DNA of 35,261 nt from Candidatus Uhrbacteria bacterium (GTDB lineage Bacteria; Patescibacteriota; Patescibacteriia; UBA9934; GWF2-40-263). The stretch spans positions 1 to 35,261 of the forward strand of contig JABMNY010000016.1 of NCBI GenBank assembly GCA_013204385.1, read 5' to 3'. Shown here in pieces: positions 23,650 to 30,868 of the stretch (position 1 is its first letter; every line of letters begins with the position of its first letter). The translations under genes and the position numbers were made by a program. Under the pieces are notes generated by a model. It had not been told where the DNA came from, searched no databases, and saw only the letters and a list, made by a program, of their open reading frames with translations.

Positions 23650-24906
23650 TTTCATGACTTGTTGTGCCACACGCTGACCGCATCTGAGCGCTCCTTCGGT
23701 CCATGGACTGTTCAAGTAGTCTCCGCAGAGGAAGATGTTTTGTTCACCTTGACCCTCGCCTTCAATAAACGCTTTGGCTTTCTTGAGGGAGCCTGGATAA
23801 AACTTTGGCATCGCTTCGATCCATCGCTCAAGATCGAAGTTTTCGATCTCTTTTTCTTGTGAGAACCATGGGCACACTTCTATAAACTCTTTCTTTACGG
23901 CTTCGAATACCTTTTCATCATCGAGTTCCAGAAGTGTCTTTGCGAATTCCTCATGCAACCAGACGCAAACAAGAGACTTCCCATCACGAATCATCTCTTC
24001 TCCCTTCATGGACTCGTTCACATATCCTGAAATCTTTTGGTTCTCAACGTATGGCACCCAGACGACAGATGTGTCCTTGAGCTTCGTTCGATCCACACGG
24101 AACGCTACACTAATCGTTGAGGCATATCGAGCTGAGTCTAAAATCTCTTTTTGTTTTTGTGTGGGGTTTTTGTAGAACCATTTTGTATGAGTTGCTTGGC
24201 TTGCAATCACTGCAAGATCGTAAGCGTCCCCATCGACTATGACCTGACTCCCTGATTCAACCGATTGAACTTCATGATTCAATCGAACATCCAAGCGACT
24301 CGCAAACGCATTTGGAAGCGCTTGCATTCCACCTTGAGTGCGATGAAGGTCCCAGCCCTTCTTGTTGTGGGAAATAGACTTCATAATTCCTAGGAGTGCT
24401 CCCGTTGAGATTTCGTCGGCTCGATGAAACTGGTACACGGCGGTAAACGCATCGACAAAATAATCAGCTACCTGCTTTCCTGTTCGTCGACGCATGAATG
24501 AGTAGGCATCTCCATTGTCATGTGGGGCGAGTTCGTTGAGGTTGAAAAAGTCGCCAACATTTCGAATCAAAAAGTACTGGAGAGCGAGTCGAAATTTAGA
24601 CAGGGGACTTAAGACGTCATTTGGAGAAAAAATCTTTCCGTCTACCGTGATGCCGTATTTAAGAAATCGCATCGGCTCCCACTCGATTCCAAACTCCGTG
24701 CAGTACTTCTTCATCTCATCGTATAAATTACACAAATGATCTGCCCCGATATCAAAAAGAAATCCATCTTTCTCACGAGAGGCCATACGCCCACCTACTT
24801 GCGAGCGAGCTTCATAGACCGTGACTATATGTCCCGCTTTTTGTAATTCGTAGGCACAGGTAAGTCCCGCAATCCCAGCTCCAATGACAGCAATTTTCTT
24901 GCTCAT
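23635..24906 (-). CDS. Amine-oxidase / protoporphyrinogen-oxidase-like FAD oxidoreductase
   Basis: I start at ATG 24906 (MSKKIAVIGAGIAGL), which puts the FAD site where the family has it; the track start adds 12 residues from promoter-side sequence. The 423-residue protein shows GAGIAG (9-14), the acidic Glu32 in VTVYEAR, and GGRM (38-41), then a C-terminal FLCGDYLNSPWTEGALRCGQRVAQQVM that closes the FAD site. This is the flavin amine oxidase / HemY-like / squalene-phytoene desaturase-like fold. No haem genes are near, so the reaction is unknown. It converges on the CrtI-like gene and may act on related substrates. Confidence 0.85.
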   Translation of the reverse strand: MSKKIAVIGAGIAGLTCAYELQKAGHIVTVYEARSQVGGRMASREKDGFLFDIGADHLCNLYDEMKKYCTEFGIEWEPMRFLKYGITVDGKIFSPNDVLSPLSKFRLALQYFLIRNVGDFFNLNELAPHDNGDAYSFMRRRTGKQVADYFVDAFTAVYQFHRADEISTGALLGIMKSISHNKKGWDLHRTQGGMQALPNAFASRLDVRLNHEVQSVESGSQVIVDGDAYDLAVIASQATHTKWFYKNPTQKQKEILDSARYASTISVAFRVDRTKLKDTSVVWVPYVENQKISGYVNESMKGEEMIRDGKSLVCVWLHEEFAKTLLELDDEKVFEAVKKEFIEVCPWFSQEKEIENFDLERWIEAMPKFYPGSLKKAKAFIEGEGQGEQNIFLCGDYLNSPWTEGALRCGQRVAQQVMKKTSS

Positions 24907-24932
24907 AATCAATTCATTCAAATACTTTCCTA

Positions 24933-24960
24933 AGTATGACAACTTTAGTCAGATTTGCAA
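24933..24960 (-). promoter_or_regulatory. Promoter of the amine-oxidase-like gene
   Basis: TTGCAA, 16 nt, CATACT preceded by TTGT; 26 nt before ATG 24906. Confidence 0.5.
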
Positions 24961-24961
24961 T

Positions 24962-25006
24962 AAAAAAGCCGTTCACGCGACCAATGAGGATTGGGGTGAA
25001 CGGGGG
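24962..25006 (-). terminator. Terminator of the PQ-loop-like gene
   Basis: Outer stem CCGTTCAC/GTGAACGG and inner stem CCAAT/ATTGG with an internal loop, ending in GGCTTTTTTA on the minus strand. Confidence 0.85.
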
Positions 25007-25011
25007 CGTTG

Positions 25012-25893
25012 TCAGGTGATCTTCCTCAACATGCGCGGGCGCACGAAGAGAATGAACACCATGATGGTCTCGATGATGAAGAAGGTGATCGGCTGACCAG
25101 CGTCCTCAAGCGTCCGTGCTGGGACAGCGATGAGTGCGAAGACACAGGACACCCACCAGATCCACCAGGAAATCTTGAGCTCCTTTTCAGGTGCTCCCCA
25201 AGCAGATTCAATGGTTGGAATTGAGCCGATGAACATCACGACCAAAGAAGAGGTGATCGTCAGTTTTGGGTCGCTAAAGTAAATCCCGATCCCGATTCCT
25301 GTGACGGCACCCGTCAAAGAGGCTTTGTCGAGTTTTGACCACTGAGATTCACCATATTTCCAGGCGAAGCAGAAAGTGGTCCAGGAGCCGATGATAGCGC
25401 CAATCATCTGTCCGTTCACAGAGTCTTCCAAGAGCATTCCGAAGAAGATGGTTGAATCGAGCAATGCCCAAATGAACCAACTTGATTTCATGGGCTGTGC
25501 ACCTTTGTACACAACGCTGTGTAGGTAGGGGATGAATCCTCCGACAAGGAAGACTCCAGCCAGGACATTGCTGACATCCGTTATCGTGTACCCACCATAG
25601 TAGAGGTACTGGATCATCAGGATGATGCTGAGAAGAAGTCCCAGAGTGTCCGCCGGCAAGAGGTGCCAGGCGCGCTTGGTGATCTGGTAGGGGATGCGCA
25701 CCAGGTAGACGAGAAGGGCGCCAGTGACGATCAGAGGATCGATTCCGCACGCACCCTCGATCCAGTTCTTGTGGATCTGTGCAGGGAAGCCGATGAGGAC
25801 CATCAGCATTCCACAGAAGAGCACAATCCAGCCTAGACGTGCCTGCCACGGATCTAGGAATTGAGCGAGGTGTTCTGCACGTTCGCGGGGCAT
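25012..25893 (-). CDS. Seven-to-eight-span membrane protein, PQ-loop/SWEET-like
   Basis: The 293-residue protein alternates hydrophobic helices with short loops. Its middle (AGVFLVGGFIPYLHSVVYKGAQPMKSSWFIWALLDSTIFF) matches the PQ-loop-like pattern xPYxxxxxxGxxxPxxxSWFIWxxL known from small SemiSWEET-like and related proteins. A similar IPTIESAWGAPEKELKISWWIWWVSC near the C-terminus suggests an internal duplication. SWEET-type proteins carry sugars by facilitated diffusion; the role here is inferred. GC-rich, with a consensus promoter (TTGACT...TAGTAT), a 45-nt leader and GGAGAG before the ATG, so it belongs with the acquired set. Confidence 0.7.
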   Translation of the reverse strand: MPRERAEHLAQFLDPWQARLGWIVLFCGMLMVLIGFPAQIHKNWIEGACGIDPLIVTGALLVYLVRIPYQITKRAWHLLPADTLGLLLSIILMIQYLYYGGYTITDVSNVLAGVFLVGGFIPYLHSVVYKGAQPMKSSWFIWALLDSTIFFGMLLEDSVNGQMIGAIIGSWTTFCFAWKYGESQWSKLDKASLTGAVTGIGIGIYFSDPKLTITSSLVVMFIGSIPTIESAWGAPEKELKISWWIWWVSCVFALIAVPARTLEDAGQPITFFIIETIMVFILFVRPRMLRKIT

Positions 25894-25938
25894 GAGGCTC
25901 TCCAGAAGGTGAGGGTGTCAGAAAAAGAGCGAGGGGGA

Positions 25939-25967
25939 ATACTACCTCAAAATGCCCAATAAGTCAA
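25939..25967 (-). promoter_or_regulatory. Promoter of the PQ-loop-like gene
   Basis: TTGACT, 17 nt, TAGTAT. The spacer TGGGCATTTTGAG closely resembles TGGGTATTTTGTG of the 28625-28653 promoter. Confidence 0.75.
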
Positions 25968-25977
25968 CCTATCCCCC

Positions 25978-26017
25978 AAGCAAAAACACTCTCCAGATCA
26001 GGAGAGTGTTTTTGCTT
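25978..26017 (-). terminator. Terminator of the HelD-like gene
   Basis: A perfect 17-bp stem (AAGCAAAAACACTCTCC and inverse) with a 6-nt loop; U-rich on both sides. Confidence 0.9.
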
Positions 26018-26029
26018 GCGTAAAGGAAT

Positions 26030-26617
26030 TTATTCAAATCGATGAAGCTTTGTTCTTCCTAAAACATGAAGTTCTGACATGGCGCGCGTAAGGGCGATGT
26101 AGAGGAGGTTTTTTAAGATACGTTGTTTTTCGGGAGTTCCCTCTGGGTCTCTAAATAAGTTGTTTTCAACTCCCACAAGGCAGACCACATCAAACTCCAC
26201 ACCCTGGGCTTCTTTGATATCCAAAACATGGACGTTTTCATTCTGCGCAAACGCAAGTTTAAATTCGCTTAAGTAGGTTTCATTGCGAGCAAGGACTCCG
26301 ACAGTTTGGTTTGCTTCTAATGTGTGTACTCGCTCTTGAATGTAATTGATCTCGTGAGTCTTGTCTGAGAGAGAAACTTCTTGAACAGGAACTCCTGACC
26401 GTAATTCTGCAGGGATCTCAACCGTGTACCCAAGCGAAGCAATGAAGGAGAGGATCTCTTTGGTGTTTCGATAAACCTTTGTGAGTTCCACAAGTCGTTT
26501 GGAAGAAATCGTTTCCTGAATCTGTGACCAGTCACGAACAGTTCCAATTTGAACTTGTTGAGCGATGTCTCCGATGTAGATCATGGATTGAGCTGTTTTT
26601 TGCCCACATGTTTTCAT
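26030..26617 (-). CDS. helD: HelD-like superfamily 1 helicase, C-terminal part (frameshifted gene)
   Basis: This frame holds the second half of the helicase. Although the track starts at an internal ATG (26617), the frame is open from about 26701 and there encodes the missing Walker B: HLFLILVDEFQNYLPEQI, continuing IYIGDIAQQ (motif III), the motif V-like VLDIKEAQGVEFDVVCLVG and motif VI LLYIALTRAMSELHVL. Together with 26614..27849 it makes a protein of about 600 residues. The ATG shared with the first frame's stop (ATGA) is probably coincidental, since starting there would lose the catalytic Walker B. Confidence 0.85.
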   Translation of the reverse strand: MKTCGQKTAQSMIYIGDIAQQVQIGTVRDWSQIQETISSKRLVELTKVYRNTKEILSFIASLGYTVEIPAELRSGVPVQEVSLSDKTHEINYIQERVHTLEANQTVGVLARNETYLSEFKLAFAQNENVHVLDIKEAQGVEFDVVCLVGVENNLFRDPEGTPEKQRILKNLLYIALTRAMSELHVLGRTKLHRFE

Positions 26618-27849
26618 GAGCCTAATTTGTTCAGGGAGATAATTTTGAAATTCATCGACAAGGATGAGGAATAGGTGATAGGGAGTCGGCCTATTTTCTT
26701 TTTAAGCGTTCCGTTATTCAGTTCTTGATAATATTCTTTTGTTCTCGTGAGCTCCCCGTGTGTTGCGTGGAATGCATTGAGTAAAAGCGTGAGGTCGAAT
26801 CGATCAAGTTGAAGAGCTTTTGTTTGTCGTTTGAATACGTCTAGTTGTTCATTCTCGAGAGCGTTATCATAAACTTTTTTCAGATAGATGAACGGATTTT
26901 TTGAAAGAGTCAGTAGGGGATCATGTGTCGTGTGGAGGATACCAAGTTTTGCTTGCTCGAATGCATCTTTCTCTGATTCATCCATTCCGAATCGATCGAC
27001 ATATTTTATGTCGGTAAGGCCAAGAATCGTCAGCGCCCATTGAGCAAATGTGGTTATCTGCACATGTTTGATTCCGAGTTCAGGAAGAAGGTGAGAGAAA
27101 TAATCTTGTGTTGAAGTATCTTGGACGAAAACGATGATCGAGTTTGTTGGAAACTGTTCCGAAGTCTCTGGGGATTGGACAAGGTAGGCAATCCGATGGA
27201 GAGCAAGAGTTGTTTTTCCAGAACCAGCCGGGCCTGAAATAACGAATGAGCCTTTATGATCTGCACGGATCACTTGGTCCTGAGCCTTCTCCATTTGCGC
27301 GACAATTTCAGGAAGCACAAAACCTGTTTTGTGCGTTGAGAAATGTTCTTGGTAAATAAGCTCGCGTTCTTGCTCAAGAGATTCTGTCGCAAGAAAAAGG
27401 ATTTTTCCATGAACGATCATGTACTGTTCTTTTGCTGATAGTGTTCCGCGAACGATTTTTCCGTCAGGTTGTGCGTAAGAGAAGGTTCCTGGTTTTTCAA
27501 ATCGAATAGATGCTGCGGGGGTGATCCAAGAAAAAATTGAAGATTCCTTGTACCCAAACTTTCCAAAGAACCAGTCCTCTTCTTGGGACGATCCTTCTTT
27601 TTTGATGCGACATTTAACAAAGTAGGGGGAGTCTTTAAGATGATCTAGTTCCTCTAATCGTGTTTCATCATAGGAGAGCAGGCGAGTAAAAATAAGTTTG
27701 TCGTCTGTGATCCTGTCGTGTTTAAAGTCTTCCTTGCGCATCTCAACAGAGACTGCAAGATCCTGGAATGTGTGATCAAGAAGAGAACACGTTTCTTTGA
27801 CCTGCGTTTTTGCCTGTATCAAAATTTGATCTTTTTCTTCTTGTTGCAT
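26614..27849 (-). CDS. helD: HelD-like superfamily 1 helicase, N-terminal part (frameshifted gene)
   Basis: The frame carries a coiled N-terminus, a beta-rich segment and the HelD-type Walker A loop SFVISGPAGSGKTTLALHRIAYLVQSP (about 209-216 in track numbering). HelD-like proteins are UvrD/Rep relatives that in Gram-positives rescue stalled RNA polymerase and in Enterobacteria are called helicase IV. I start at the second ATG (MQQEEKDQ), since TAGGAT ends 9 nt before it. The frame derails after KKKIGR: the last residues (LPITYSSSLSMNFKIISLNKLGS) are out of frame. The shift point is an A-rich tract, CTTAAAAAGAAAATAGG near 26690-26706, where a -1 shift restores LVDEFQ. Confidence 0.85.
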   Translation of the reverse strand: MQQEEKDQILIQAKTQVKETCSLLDHTFQDLAVSVEMRKEDFKHDRITDDKLIFTRLLSYDETRLEELDHLKDSPYFVKCRIKKEGSSQEEDWFFGKFGYKESSIFSWITPAASIRFEKPGTFSYAQPDGKIVRGTLSAKEQYMIVHGKILFLATESLEQERELIYQEHFSTHKTGFVLPEIVAQMEKAQDQVIRADHKGSFVISGPAGSGKTTLALHRIAYLVQSPETSEQFPTNSIIVFVQDTSTQDYFSHLLPELGIKHVQITTFAQWALTILGLTDIKYVDRFGMDESEKDAFEQAKLGILHTTHDPLLTLSKNPFIYLKKVYDNALENEQLDVFKRQTKALQLDRFDLTLLLNAFHATHGELTRTKEYYQELNNGTLKKKIGRLPITYSSSLSMNFKIISLNKLGS

Positions 27850-27858
27850 AACTGCCAT

Positions 27859-27864
27859 ATCCTA
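27859..27864 (-). promoter_or_regulatory. -10 box of the HelD-like gene (leaderless type)
   Basis: TTTGATAGGAT; TAGGAT ends 9 nt before the ATG at 27849. Confidence 0.4.
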
Positions 27865-27891
27865 TCAAAAAAAGCGCATCGCGCCTAAAAA

Positions 27892-27949
27892 AGAAAACAC
27901 CCCACCGATCAGCGAGAACCAGCGGGGGTTTCTCGATAAAGGGTGGGGT
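27892..27949 (-). terminator. Bipartite terminator of the 27961/28317 operon (dispersed element, copy B)
   Basis: Outer stem CCCCACC/GGTGGGG and inner stem CGAGAAACC/GGTTCTCG, ending GGGGTGTTTTCTTTTTT. Homologous to 21021-21078: both share CGAGAAACCCC, then CTGG, TCTCGCT and GATCGGTGGGGTGTTT in order. Confidence 0.8.
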
Positions 27950-27960
27950 TCGTGGGTTGT

Positions 27961-28287
27961 TCAGGACTTGGACTTGTTGCCGGCGCGAGCGAAGGCGTCG
28001 GCGAGGGACGAGAAGCCTTTGTTCGGACGTTCCGTCTTGGTGGGTGCGCGCACCACCACGGGGGCGGGCTTCTTGATGGGTGGAGCGTCCGTGGTCGTGG
28101 TGTCTTCGAACACCGCCTGAGGTGTGGTACCAAATCCTTCACACGGACCACCACCGAAGCTGGGGTCGTGTGAGTCCATGACGTACCGACCAGCCTTGCC
28201 TGCGTCGTGATCGATCATCGATCGACTTGCGGACCGGACAGGGTGGGACTCTTGGCAGGTGCAACAAGCACCGAGCATGCGTGACAT
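27961..28287 (-). CDS. Small GC-rich hypothetical protein
   Basis: The 108-residue protein starts after a textbook AAGGAG ribosome site 5 nt from the ATG. It has a Cys cluster near the start (GACCTCQESH, possibly metal-binding), a GGGPCEGFG loop, a Thr/Pro-rich stretch (TTTTDAPPIKKPAPVVVRAPTK) and a basic tail with SSLADAFARAGNK. It is probably cytoplasmic and mostly disordered. No family recognised. It is the second gene of an operon, 29 nt after the 89-residue gene. Confidence 0.65.
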   Translation of the reverse strand: MSRMLGACCTCQESHPVRSASRSMIDHDAGKAGRYVMDSHDPSFGGGPCEGFGTTPQAVFEDTTTTDAPPIKKPAPVVVRAPTKTERPNKGFSSLADAFARAGNKSKS

Positions 28288-28316
28288 GGGATCTCCTTGG
28301 TGTTGTGTGAGTGTGG

Positions 28317-28586
28317 TCAGGCAGAGAGACGGTTCAGGAACAAACGCATGCGCTTGCTCCCGAGCTTGGTCTTGACGTGTTTGATGCGCTTGCGCACATC
28401 GACGAGCCGTCCTCCACAGCGTCGTGCGTAGTCGCTGTCGAGTGCATGTGGATTGGTCGGAGCGTTCTCGATTATCTTCTCGAGTTCGCTCAGCTCAGAT
28501 TCCCAGACCGAGCGCCTCCGCTCGATGGCGTGGGTCTCGAATGGATCCAGGTACTTCATGAGCTCTTCCCAAGTCTTCTTTTTCAT
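28317..28586 (-). CDS. Small basic helical hypothetical protein
   Basis: The 89-residue protein begins MKKKTWEELMKYLDPFETHAIERRR after a GGAGG site. It is nearly all charged helix (RRRSVWESELSELEKIIENAP, RCGGRLVDVRKRIKHVKTKLGSKRMRLFLNRL), suggesting a small helical-bundle or nucleic-acid-contacting protein. No family recognised. GC-rich, first gene of the operon with 27961..28287, with a consensus promoter and a 38-nt leader. Confidence 0.65.
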   Translation of the reverse strand: MKKKTWEELMKYLDPFETHAIERRRSVWESELSELEKIIENAPTNPHALDSDYARRCGGRLVDVRKRIKHVKTKLGSKRMRLFLNRLSA

Positions 28587-28624
28587 GGTTCCTCCAGGTT
28601 CTCTTTAGGGTTGAAGAACGAGGT

Positions 28625-28653
28625 AAGTTATCACAAAATACCCATTTTGTCAA
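28625..28653 (-). promoter_or_regulatory. Promoter of the two-gene GC-rich operon
   Basis: TTGACA, 17 nt, TAACTT with a TGGGTATTTTGTGA spacer; this is the best -35 match in the window together with the 21473-21478 box. Confidence 0.75.
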
Positions 28654-28694
28654 TGGTTTTAGAGTGTATTGGCCCAAAATCCCCCTGGTATAAA

Positions 28695-28730
28695 CAAAAA
28701 ACACCTTTCTACTGTGAAAGGTGTTTTTTG
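28695..28730. terminator. Terminator of the ABC-F gene
   Basis: CAAAAAACACCTTTC, 6-nt loop, GAAAGGTGTTTTTTG: perfect 15-bp stem with T tracts. Confidence 0.9.
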
Positions 28731-28732
28731 GG

Positions 28733-30190
28733 CTATTTTATGAGAGTTGAGAGATCGAGTGTTTGATCGAAATTGATTTGTTTGACGAAATCTTCTGCGT
28801 GAGACACAACGATCATGCACCCTTTGTAGTCGTTCAGTGCTTTTGCAATCACGGGGAGATGACGGAAGTTGATGTGGTTGGTTGGCTCGTCGAAGATGAG
28901 GAGACCCGGCTCTTGGAGCACAAATCGTGCAAAGCACAGGAGTCCTTTTTGACCTTCCGAAAGTGCTCCGACGGGAGTAGCAAGTTCATCACTTTTGAGG
29001 AGGAACTGTGCGGCAGCTCGGCGAAGCGTTTCGTTGTCAGGAACATCCATCACACTTTCAAGCGATGCGTACGCGGTTTGCCCGAAGTCGAGTCCAGAGA
29101 AATCTTGTTTGTAGTAACCGACTTTGATGTCGTCTGCAATTTTGAGATCTGGATCCTTTCCTTCCGCGAGTGCGCGCAGGAGCGTACTCTTTCCAATTCC
29201 GTTTGGTCCTGAGATAAGAAGATGATTTGTCTTTCGCAGAATGAGTTCCATCTCTGCTTTTTTTGCTTCGTGATTCTCGATCACTTTGACGGACTTAATT
29301 GTGACGACGGCGTCTTTGAATGGTTGGGCAGGAATATTGAAGTTTGAAATGGTTTTATCGTCTTGCTTTACTCCCACCATATTTTCTTCCGCGTCGGCAA
29401 TTTCGTCTCGAAGTTTACTTGCAAGCTTACGCATCTTTCCTCCCTTGTGGGCAAAGAAGTTTACTTTGTCTTTGCGATCTTGAATGGTTTTGAGAAGCTG
29501 AGCGTTTTTTGCTCGGTCACGTTCAACACGCGCAGAGATTTCCTCAACCACGTCCGTATAGTTTCCTTCGTACTTATCAACCTTTCCAGTAAAGATATCC
29601 AGGTGCAACACGCCTTCTGTAAAGCTGTTCAAAAAGTCGGCGTCATGGGAAATGACGAGGACGGTCTTCGGATACATGATGAGGAACATCGTCAGGTGAT
29701 CGATTCCATCACGATCAAGATTGTTTGTTGGCTCATCAAGAAGCAGGATGTCTGGCTGTTGAATAAGGGCGTAGGCAAGTAAGAGTCGTGCCTGCTGACC
29801 TCCAGAAAAATCTCCCACAGGTTTATCCAGTGGAGCAGAAAGATTTACGACTTCAAGCACATCTGCAATACGCTTATCAAGATTGCGTGGAGCTTCTTCG
29901 AAGGCATGGGCAAAGTACTCACGAACGCTTTCTGTCAGGTGTTCACGTGCCATGACTTGTTTTGCGGTTGCGATTGTGGACCCTTGCTTGAAATGAACTT
30001 CTCCACGATCAGGCTTGAGCTCTCCTGTGATGAGTTTAAAAATGGTGCTTTTTCCTGCGCCGTTTTGACCCATAAGCGTGAGCTTTGCGTCTTCTCGAAC
30101 AGAAAAATTTGCCTCCTTTAAATTAGGAGTGTCAGAGTTGTACCCGAAGGTCACATTCTCAAATCGAACGATAACGTTATTTTGTGCCAT
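28733..30190 (-). CDS. ABC-F family ATPase (ribosome-associated type)
   Basis: I start at ATG 30190 (MAQNNVIVRFENVTFGY); the track's extra 22 residues run through the promoter. The 485-residue protein has two ABC domains without membrane segments: Walker A GQNGAGKST (41-49), signature FSGGQQ (128-133), Walker B LLLDEPTNNLD, a charged linker of about 80 residues between the two domains, second Walker A GPNGIGKST (328-336), signature LSEGQKG and FDEPTNH. ABC-F proteins bind the ribosomal E site to rescue or regulate translation, or give antibiotic protection. At 485 residues it is shorter than EttA or Uup. Monocistronic. Confidence 0.88.
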   Translation of the reverse strand: MAQNNVIVRFENVTFGYNSDTPNLKEANFSVREDAKLTLMGQNGAGKSTIFKLITGELKPDRGEVHFKQGSTIATAKQVMAREHLTESVREYFAHAFEEAPRNLDKRIADVLEVVNLSAPLDKPVGDFSGGQQARLLLAYALIQQPDILLLDEPTNNLDRDGIDHLTMFLIMYPKTVLVISHDADFLNSFTEGVLHLDIFTGKVDKYEGNYTDVVEEISARVERDRAKNAQLLKTIQDRKDKVNFFAHKGGKMRKLASKLRDEIADAEENMVGVKQDDKTISNFNIPAQPFKDAVVTIKSVKVIENHEAKKAEMELILRKTNHLLISGPNGIGKSTLLRALAEGKDPDLKIADDIKVGYYKQDFSGLDFGQTAYASLESVMDVPDNETLRRAAAQFLLKSDELATPVGALSEGQKGLLCFARFVLQEPGLLIFDEPTNHINFRHLPVIAKALNDYKGCMIVVSHAEDFVKQINFDQTLDLSTLIK

Positions 30191-30201
30191 ATACGGCGAA
30201 A

Positions 30202-30229
30202 ATTTAACAGATTTTAAGTAAATTGGCAA
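30202..30229 (-). promoter_or_regulatory. Promoter of the ABC-F gene
   Basis: TTGCCA, 16 nt, TTAAAT, with the -10 box ending 11 nt before ATG 30190; no Shine-Dalgarno. This fixes the start. Confidence 0.55.
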
Positions 30230-30244
30230 GGGTTGAGCCTCTCC

Positions 30245-30281
30245 AAATACAAACACCTGGATGATCCAGGTGTTTGTATTT
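30245..30281 (-). terminator. Terminator of the coiled-coil gene
   Basis: A perfect 17-bp stem (AAATACAAACACCTGGA and inverse) around a 3-nt loop, just after the stop at 30288. Confidence 0.85.
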
Positions 30282-30287
30282 CTACCG

Positions 30288-30857
30288 TTAAGACTTTTCT
30301 AGAAGTCTGAGTCGTAAATCTTGGTTGTAGACGATGTCTGTGAGTCGGTGGATCCTGGTGTCGACAGATGCAATTGTTTTTGTGTTGTCGTCGACCTTCT
30401 TACTAAGATCATCGAACCCTACTTTTGTCATGATTGTGAGATCTGAAAGGTCAGCGCGCATTGATTGACGTTCTTCTTTGGCTTCCTTTAGTTGTGCATT
30501 AATACCTTTAAATTGTGCATCGATGCCAATAAACTTCTTATCTACTCCAGTAAAACGTTGATCTATTTCCTTAAACCGTTGGTCTACCTGTTCAAACCGT
30601 TGGTCTACCTGTTCAAACCGTTGGTCTACCTGTTCAAACCGTTGGTCTACCTGTTCAAACCGTTGGTCTACTTGTTCAAATCGTTGGTCTACTTGTTCAA
30701 ATCGTCTATCGACCTGCTCGAAACGTTGATCTACTTGTTCGAATTTTTCATCGACATGCACGAAACCAGCGACCATTTTTTGGGAAAGGTCACCAATCAC
30801 CACATGGATGCCATGTATAGCTTCTTGGAAATCAGATTTTGTTAATTCTTCATTCAT
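30288..30857 (-). CDS. Heptad-repeat coiled-coil protein (minisatellite-encoded)
   Basis: The 189-residue protein is a long helix. After an N-terminal head (MNEELTKSDFQEAIHGIHVVIGDLSQKM) residues 39-94 are eight consecutive FEQVD[QR]R heptads, followed by four degenerate ones (FKEIDQR, FTGVDKK, FIGIDAQ, FKGINAQ). Hydrophobic F and V at a and d positions predict a parallel coiled coil. The C-terminus (VDDNTKTIASVDTRIHRLTDIVYNQDLRLRLLEKS) is another coiled segment. No signal or membrane helix. Probably a cytoplasmic spacer or filament-like protein. TATAAT lies 11 nt before the ATG; no ribosome site. Confidence 0.8.
   Translation of the reverse strand: MNEELTKSDFQEAIHGIHVVIGDLSQKMVAGFVHVDEKFEQVDQRFEQVDRRFEQVDQRFEQVDQRFEQVDQRFEQVDQRFEQVDQRFEQVDQRFKEIDQRFTGVDKKFIGIDAQFKGINAQLKEAKEERQSMRADLSDLTIMTKVGFDDLSKKVDDNTKTIASVDTRIHRLTDIVYNQDLRLRLLEKS
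30576..30743 (-). repeat. 21-bp minisatellite (8 copies) inside the coiled-coil gene
   Basis: Eight 21-bp units, several identical (TTGGTCTACCTGTTCAAACCG read on the plus strand, with a few third-position changes), encode the FEQVDQR heptads. In-frame gain or loss of units would change coil length by 7 residues each. Confidence 0.92.
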
Positions 30858-30868
30858 AGCGTATTTCG

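Noticed and set aside
26614-26617. ATGA overlap as evidence for two separate HelD-like genes
   Set aside because: The downstream frame is open well before that ATG and contains the Walker B motif there, so a single frameshifted gene explains the data better.
27943-28173. Plus-strand 76-codon ORF
   Set aside because: It lies opposite the GC-rich 27961 gene, which has a good ribosome site; the plus frame has none.
30492-30845. Plus-strand ORF with KPLVYLF repeats, and a possible CRISPR-like array
   Set aside because: It is the complement of the 21-bp minisatellite. Units are contiguous without unique spacers, so it is not CRISPR.
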